The notes under the pieces are model-generated. The model saw nothing but the letters and a program-made list of their open reading frames with translations, searched no databases and was not told where the DNA came from. A program made the position numbers and the translations under genes. A stretch of 64,000 bases of DNA from JAAXHF01 sp963665955. Its GTDB lineage: Bacteria > Desulfobacterota > Binatia > Bin18. Where the stretch lies: contig OZ246887.1 in NCBI GenBank assembly GCA_965231765.1, positions 4,092,001 through 4,156,000 on the forward strand. Reading direction: 5' to 3'. Numbering within the stretch: position 1 is the stretch's first letter; every line of letters begins with the position of its first letter. This document shows positions 59,980 through 64,000 of this stretch, in pieces.

Positions 59980-61164
59980 CTACCCAAGCAACGGCTGTAA
60001 GCGATCCAATGCTGTTGCCAGAACTTCTGTTGAGTTGGCAAAACACAGCCGGATAAAACCTTCTCCGGATTCTCCAAATGCAGAGCCGGGAGCGAGACCG
60101 ACGCGGGTCTCGTGCAAAATATGCTGGCAGCCTGCCACGCTGTCGCTCATGCCATCCACTGCAAAAAATACATAAAACGTTCCAGCTGGCCGCTGCACTC
60201 GGACACGAGGCATGGCCTGCAAGCGTTCAATACACAGATCACGAGCTTGACGGTAGCGCTCAACTGCATTCCGAACAAAGTCTTCTCCTTCAGTCACGGC
60301 AGTCACACCCGCAACCTGACTGAAATGGGCTGGACATGAATAGTGAAACTCAATGACTTTTTCTAAGACAGGCCCAAGTGCTGCCGGCGTGGTCAACCAG
60401 CCCAGCCGCCAGCCGGACATCGCCCAGGTTTTAGAAAAGCTGTTGACCACAATCAGCTTGTCGTCTGGGTCGGCAATATCAAGCACGGATGGAGCAACAG
60501 GCTGATCGTAGACGAGCCGGTTGTAGACCTCGTCGGAAATCATCCATCGCCCCCGCTGACGACAAAAGTCGAGCACGGCCTGTTGCTCGTGTTGCTGCAT
60601 GACCCAACCCGTCGGGTTATTGGGAGAATTAATCAAAATGGCGATAGTCTGATCGTCAACCTGAGCAAACAGCCGCTCAAGATCAAGCGTCCAGCCGGCG
60701 GCTTCAAAAGACAGCGGCACCAGGCGCGTCTCGCCGCCCATGATATGGACCGATTCGATCAAGTTAGGCCACAGTGGCACGACCACAACCATGTTTGTAC
60801 CTGGTTCGGTCAAGACTTGTTGGATGAGATTAATCGCCACACAGCCTGATGCGGTGACCGTAATACGGTCCGAATCTATATGGGGCTTATGCAGGCGGCT
60901 CAGATATTCAGACAGCACTGTTCTTAACTCAGGTATTCCCCGATTATGGGTATAAAATGTACAGCCCTGGCGCATGGCTTCTGCCCCGGCTGCGGTAATA
61001 AAGTCTGGAGTCGGCAAATCCGGCTCACCAAACCACAGTGGGATGATGCCTTCCATGCCCAGACTGGCATTGGCAATTTCCCGAATTTTTGACGCTGGCA
61101 GCCGCTCGACTTGGGCGCGTATACCGAGAGGTGTAGAGGTTTGCTGGCCCGTGCTCGTTGCCAT
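59980..61164 (-). CDS. Class I/II pyridoxal-phosphate aminotransferase
   Basis: A 394-residue fold type I aminotransferase. Motifs are INSPNNPTGWVMQQHE, SDEVYNRLVYD and the Schiff-base lysine in VVNSFSKTWAMSGWRLGWL, with a C-terminal VQRPAGTFYVFFAVDG and GEGFIRLCFANS. It transfers amino groups between an unknown amino acid and keto acid (aspartate/aromatic-type subgroup). It has no partner gene in the same direction. Confidence 0.9.
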   Translation of the reverse strand: MATSTGQQTSTPLGIRAQVERLPASKIREIANASLGMEGIIPLWFGEPDLPTPDFITAAGAEAMRQGCTFYTHNRGIPELRTVLSEYLSRLHKPHIDSDRITVTASGCVAINLIQQVLTEPGTNMVVVVPLWPNLIESVHIMGGETRLVPLSFEAAGWTLDLERLFAQVDDQTIAILINSPNNPTGWVMQQHEQQAVLDFCRQRGRWMISDEVYNRLVYDQPVAPSVLDIADPDDKLIVVNSFSKTWAMSGWRLGWLTTPAALGPVLEKVIEFHYSCPAHFSQVAGVTAVTEGEDFVRNAVERYRQARDLCIERLQAMPRVRVQRPAGTFYVFFAVDGMSDSVAGCQHILHETRVGLAPGSAFGESGEGFIRLCFANSTEVLATALDRLQPLLG

Positions 61165-61296
61165 TCCTGCGCTCCTTTCCCTGCTGGGATGAATATGGCA
61201 TACATCAGGAAGACGGGGAAGAAGAAAACGATGAATGCTGAATTATAAATGATGAACGGAAGACGAAAACAAGCAGACAAATAAGGAGGTGTAATA

Positions 61297-62064
61297 ATGG
61301 ATACAAATCGAGCAACGGATATTTTGTGGCAGTCGATGCAGCAGGGCAACCACGCACCGGAGGCACTCAGAAAGACGCTGGCGTTGAGTGAGGCGTATAA
61401 CGTTCAGCTGGAGATTTTGGATCGACTGGTTGCTGGGGGAGAGAAACTGAGTGGCTGGAAGATAGGCGGCACGTCGGATGCGGCGCGGCAGATGCTCAAG
61501 CTGACGGAGCCGGTGCGTGGCTACCTGCTGGCCAAGAATCACTATGCGAGTGGGCACACGTTTGATCACGCCGAGATTGGCAAACCCGTGATCGAATCTG
61601 AGCTGTGTATTACATTTGGCAAAGATCTGAAGGGGCCGGGAGTGACGCGGGAGCAGGTTGTCGATGCGGTGTCAGCGATCACTCCAGCTTTCGAAGTGGT
61701 CCAGATGCGCAGCGACATGGCGTCTGATTTGCCCTTGGGCGTGGCTGATGATGTCGCCCAGTGGGGGATTGTGACAGGAACGGCGGTGTCGCCGTATCCC
61801 AAGGATTTGGATCTCGGCGGTATCAGCATTGAAATGAAGAAAAATGGAGAAGTTGTTCAGCAAGCCGTCGGCCGAGAGGTGATTGATGATCAACTCGATG
61901 CGCTGGCATGGCTGGCCAATCACCTGGCAGAATACGGCCGGGGCTTAGAGGCTGGACAATGTGTGATGACGGGCTCGTGCACCAAACCGACGCCGATTGC
62001 GAAAGGCGATGCGTGGGAGACGACGTTTTCGTCGGTTGGGGTGGTTTCGGCGAGCTTTCTTTAA
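61297..62064 (+). CDS. 2-keto-4-pentenoate hydratase family (FAH-fold) protein
   Basis: A 255-residue protein like MhpD/2-hydroxypenta-2,4-dienoate hydratase. It has SGWKIGGTSDAARQML, IESELCITFGKDL (metal-binding ExE-type segment) and a C-terminal GQCVMTGSCTKPTPIAKGD. It may act in aromatic meta-cleavage or keto acid breakdown; neighbouring ring-cleavage genes are absent. A strong AAGGAGGTG site precedes the ATG. The glycosyltransferase starts directly after the stop. Confidence 0.85.
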   Translation: MDTNRATDILWQSMQQGNHAPEALRKTLALSEAYNVQLEILDRLVAGGEKLSGWKIGGTSDAARQMLKLTEPVRGYLLAKNHYASGHTFDHAEIGKPVIESELCITFGKDLKGPGVTREQVVDAVSAITPAFEVVQMRSDMASDLPLGVADDVAQWGIVTGTAVSPYPKDLDLGGISIEMKKNGEVVQQAVGREVIDDQLDALAWLANHLAEYGRGLEAGQCVMTGSCTKPTPIAKGDAWETTFSSVGVVSASFL

Positions 62065-63417
62065 ATGTTGCATCGCTGTCTCTTCGTCATCGAGCCTGGG
62101 ATGGGGCATTTCCATCCCATTGTTCCCGTCATTCGAACCCTCCAAGAGCGCGGCCATACGGTCGCCTTAGCCACCAGCCAGCTGTATCAAGACCGCGCAG
62201 AGCGGGCCGGGATTCTGTTTTATCCGCTTGGTCCCCACTACTCAGAAGAACGCCTAGCTGAATTTTACCCGTGGGTGGACCGCCTGCCCAACGCATACCT
62301 GCGAGTCAGCTACGACTTTGTCCGGATCTTCATGGCTTCGATTCCGCAACGCATGCCGGAGCTTGAGCGCATTGTCTCTACCTTCCAACCAACGGTTGTA
62401 GTGACTGGCTCAATCGCCTTTGCTGCCCAGCTGTTTTGCGAGCGGCAGACTCCGCAACTGCCCTGGGCGGTGCTGTGTCCAATGACCCATTTTCTGTCAC
62501 CCGGACTCACCGCCCCGCCAGCCGGTTACAAACGACCGGCCAAAGAGAGCCTCTTTGAACAACTCAGGTGTCGCAGCATTGTACTTGGTGCGTACATACT
62601 GATGGCCCCCTGGCGCTGGACCTTAAACCACTACCGGCGTCAGCTTGGTCTACCAACTTATGCGAACCCTTTGTCTCCGCAGGTGATGGCGCCGTATGTG
62701 TTGATGCATCTGTCGAGTCGGGAGTTTGATTATAATAGGGATGATTTGCCGCCCCAGGTGTACCACGTCGGGCCGTCAGTATGGAATCAATCGTCCGACC
62801 ACTCTCTGCCACACTGGGTGTTAGACCTACCCGACAACACACCTCTCATCTATGTCACGCTGGGAACCGTCTTCAATAAACGCCCGGCCATCTTTCGAAA
62901 GATCATCAAGGCATTGGGAGAACTCAATGTCTATGGAGTAGTCACCACCGGGCCAGGCTGTGATCCTCGATTATTTGATCCCCTGCCGTCCAACGTCCGC
63001 GTTGAGCCGTACATCCCGCAAAGTCTGTTAGCCGACCGACCCAGTGTCATTGTGACACACGGGGGCATAAACACAGTCATGGAAGCCCTCTCACGCGGCA
63101 TTCCGCTTGTGTGTCTCCCCCAAGGCGCAGACCAGCCAGATAATGCCCAGCGGTGTGTGGAAGCGGGAGCTGGGCTGCGGATTGACGCCTGGCGTTTGAC
63201 CGTGCCACGCTTACAGGCGGCACTCTCTGCAGTCCTGACCCAAGCGTCTTTTCGACACCAGGCGCAGCATCTACAGCGCAGCTTGCTTGCCCATAATGGC
63301 CCAGAAGAAGCGGCGGAGTTGATTCTCAGATTAGCCCAGACGAAGGTCCCTATCTTGGACACCCCTCTCAAGCGCGGTTTCAAGCACTTTGCGCTCAACG
63401 GCTTTGATTTCTGGTGA
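62065..63417 (+). CDS. MGT-type glycosyltransferase (GT1 family)
   Basis: A 450-residue GT-B enzyme of the macrolide/UDP-glycosyltransferase family. The N-terminus has EPGMGHFHPIVPVIRTLQERGHTVALAT. The sugar-nucleotide side has VIVTHGGINTVMEALSRGIPLVCLPQGADQPDNAQRCVEAGAG (HGG and DQ motifs). It attaches a sugar to a lipid, polyketide or xenobiotic. The acceptor is unknown, and no natural-product cluster adjoins it. It follows the hydratase stop without a gap, so translation is coupled. Its end (KRGFKHFALNGFDFW) is intact. Confidence 0.88.
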   Translation: MLHRCLFVIEPGMGHFHPIVPVIRTLQERGHTVALATSQLYQDRAERAGILFYPLGPHYSEERLAEFYPWVDRLPNAYLRVSYDFVRIFMASIPQRMPELERIVSTFQPTVVVTGSIAFAAQLFCERQTPQLPWAVLCPMTHFLSPGLTAPPAGYKRPAKESLFEQLRCRSIVLGAYILMAPWRWTLNHYRRQLGLPTYANPLSPQVMAPYVLMHLSSREFDYNRDDLPPQVYHVGPSVWNQSSDHSLPHWVLDLPDNTPLIYVTLGTVFNKRPAIFRKIIKALGELNVYGVVTTGPGCDPRLFDPLPSNVRVEPYIPQSLLADRPSVIVTHGGINTVMEALSRGIPLVCLPQGADQPDNAQRCVEAGAGLRIDAWRLTVPRLQAALSAVLTQASFRHQAQHLQRSLLAHNGPEEAAELILRLAQTKVPILDTPLKRGFKHFALNGFDFW

Positions 63418-63485
63418 CCGGCCTTGGCCCGTCCGTCCGACATGCATGGCATAATCTGACGGACCCCACTGGACCATACTTGTCT

Positions 63486-64000
63486 TCAATTCCCGAGTGC
63501 CCCACCGTTATTCTGAATGGTAAAGCCGCCATCAACAACAAGAGCAGCACCGTTGATGTATGACGAAGCAGGCAGGACTAGGCTGAGGGTAGCCTGGGCG
63601 ACTTCTTCCGGGTCGCCGTACCGCTTGAGTGGTACCCGTCGCCGGGCAAAGGTTTGTTTGGATTTGTCTGGAATAGCAGCGGTGAGACCAGTGTGGATTG
63701 CGCCGGGACAGATACAATTGACAGTCACACCTTGATTGCCTAACTCAACTGCCAACGCCCGAGTGAGGCCGATAACGCCGTGTTTTGCGGCAGTATACGG
63801 GCTGGCATAGGCGCTGCCACCAACACCTTCAGTCGAGGCAATGTTGACAATCCGGCCTGCGCCATTTTTACTCAGGTGGGGCAGGGCGGCACGAATCAGA
63901 CGATGGTGGGCGGCTAAGTTAATGCTGAAGCAGCGCTCCCATACCTCTTCGTATTTGCTGCTCTGAATACGCGCCCCTGCATCAATCCCGGCGTTATTGA
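63486..64000 (-). CDS. SDR-family oxidoreductase (partial, N-terminus outside window)
   Basis: A C-terminal 171 residues of a classical short-chain dehydrogenase/reductase. NNAG begins right at the edge, followed by RIVNIAST (active-site serine), PYTAAKHGV (YxxxK) and VTVNCICPGAIHTGL. The end has the C-terminal PEEVAQATLSLVLPASSYINGAALVVDGG. The NAD(P)-binding GxxxGxG segment lies beyond the window. It is convergent with the glycosyltransferase. The substrate is unknown. Confidence 0.9.
   Translation of the reverse strand, partial: NNAGIDAGARIQSSKYEEVWERCFSINLAAHHRLIRAALPHLSKNGAGRIVNIASTEGVGGSAYASPYTAAKHGVIGLTRALAVELGNQGVTVNCICPGAIHTGLTAAIPDKSKQTFARRRVPLKRYGDPEEVAQATLSLVLPASSYINGAALVVDGGFTIQNNGGALGN

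Overview
The window looks like chromosome from an uncultured Gram-negative bacterium. GC is roughly in the mid-fifties by eye, not calculated. It carries outer-membrane-type genes (a YdbH/YdbL-like pair, a periplasmic thiol relay, a LysM/M23 endopeptidase), a deltaproteobacterial-looking FtsH, a class III polyhydroxyalkanoate synthase and a coenzyme F420 operon with separate cofG and cofH. Acyl-CoA enzymes are frequent. This mix would fit a Tectomicrobia/Entotheonella-like, Binatota-like or other deltaproteobacteria-like lineage, but no rRNA or marker phylogeny is available here and the assignment is weak.

Positions 1-15460 are a patchwork of housekeeping genes and accessory DNA. The left edge has the tail of a RecG-related ATP-binding protein overlapping a ParA-type ATPase, then a collapsed DUF1156-type methyltransferase remnant. 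After a CcdA-TlpA fusion, a VOC protein and a DUF1820 protein comes a two-gene HipA-like kinase / HipA-N+HIRAN unit beside a dead tyrosine integrase. An acyl-CoA carboxylase subunit, a crotonase and an F420-dependent-type LLM enzyme follow. A second accessory stretch (9915-15460) holds a truncated IS630 transposase, an MmeI-type restriction-modification remnant, an ApeA-like HEPN protein with a small upstream partner, and an XRE-ImmA/IrrE plus PIN pair.

Positions 15600-28052 carry an OsmC protein and a phasin/PhaE-PhaC pair for polyester storage. Next is a striking 9.4-kb cluster of circularly permuted ATP-grasp, alpha-E and transglutaminase-like genes, present as one fused and one split unit facing each other. 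Such clusters are predicted to make or modify peptides, but no product is established.

Positions 28600-43700 hold a histidine phosphatase, two tandem aminoglycoside-phosphotransferase-like paralogs, a convergent envelope cluster (YdbL-like lipoprotein and YdbH-like AsmA protein), a broken DUF4143 gene, the cofG-cofH-cofD-cofE operon with a readable promoter, a crotonase-fold isomerase, a metallophosphatase, a tRNA-Met(CAT) and a 33-residue membrane peptide gene.

Positions 43700-64000 are mostly core genes: tilS, ftsH, then a long collinear run cdaA-cdaR-glmM-nnrDE-tsaE-lysC-cimA linking cyclic-di-AMP, cell-wall precursor, metabolite repair, tRNA modification and amino-acid synthesis. A VTT membrane protein, LysM/M23 protein, apt, homocysteine methyltransferase, aminotransferase, FAH-family hydratase, glycosyltransferase and a partial SDR complete the window. 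No CRISPR array or rRNA gene was seen.
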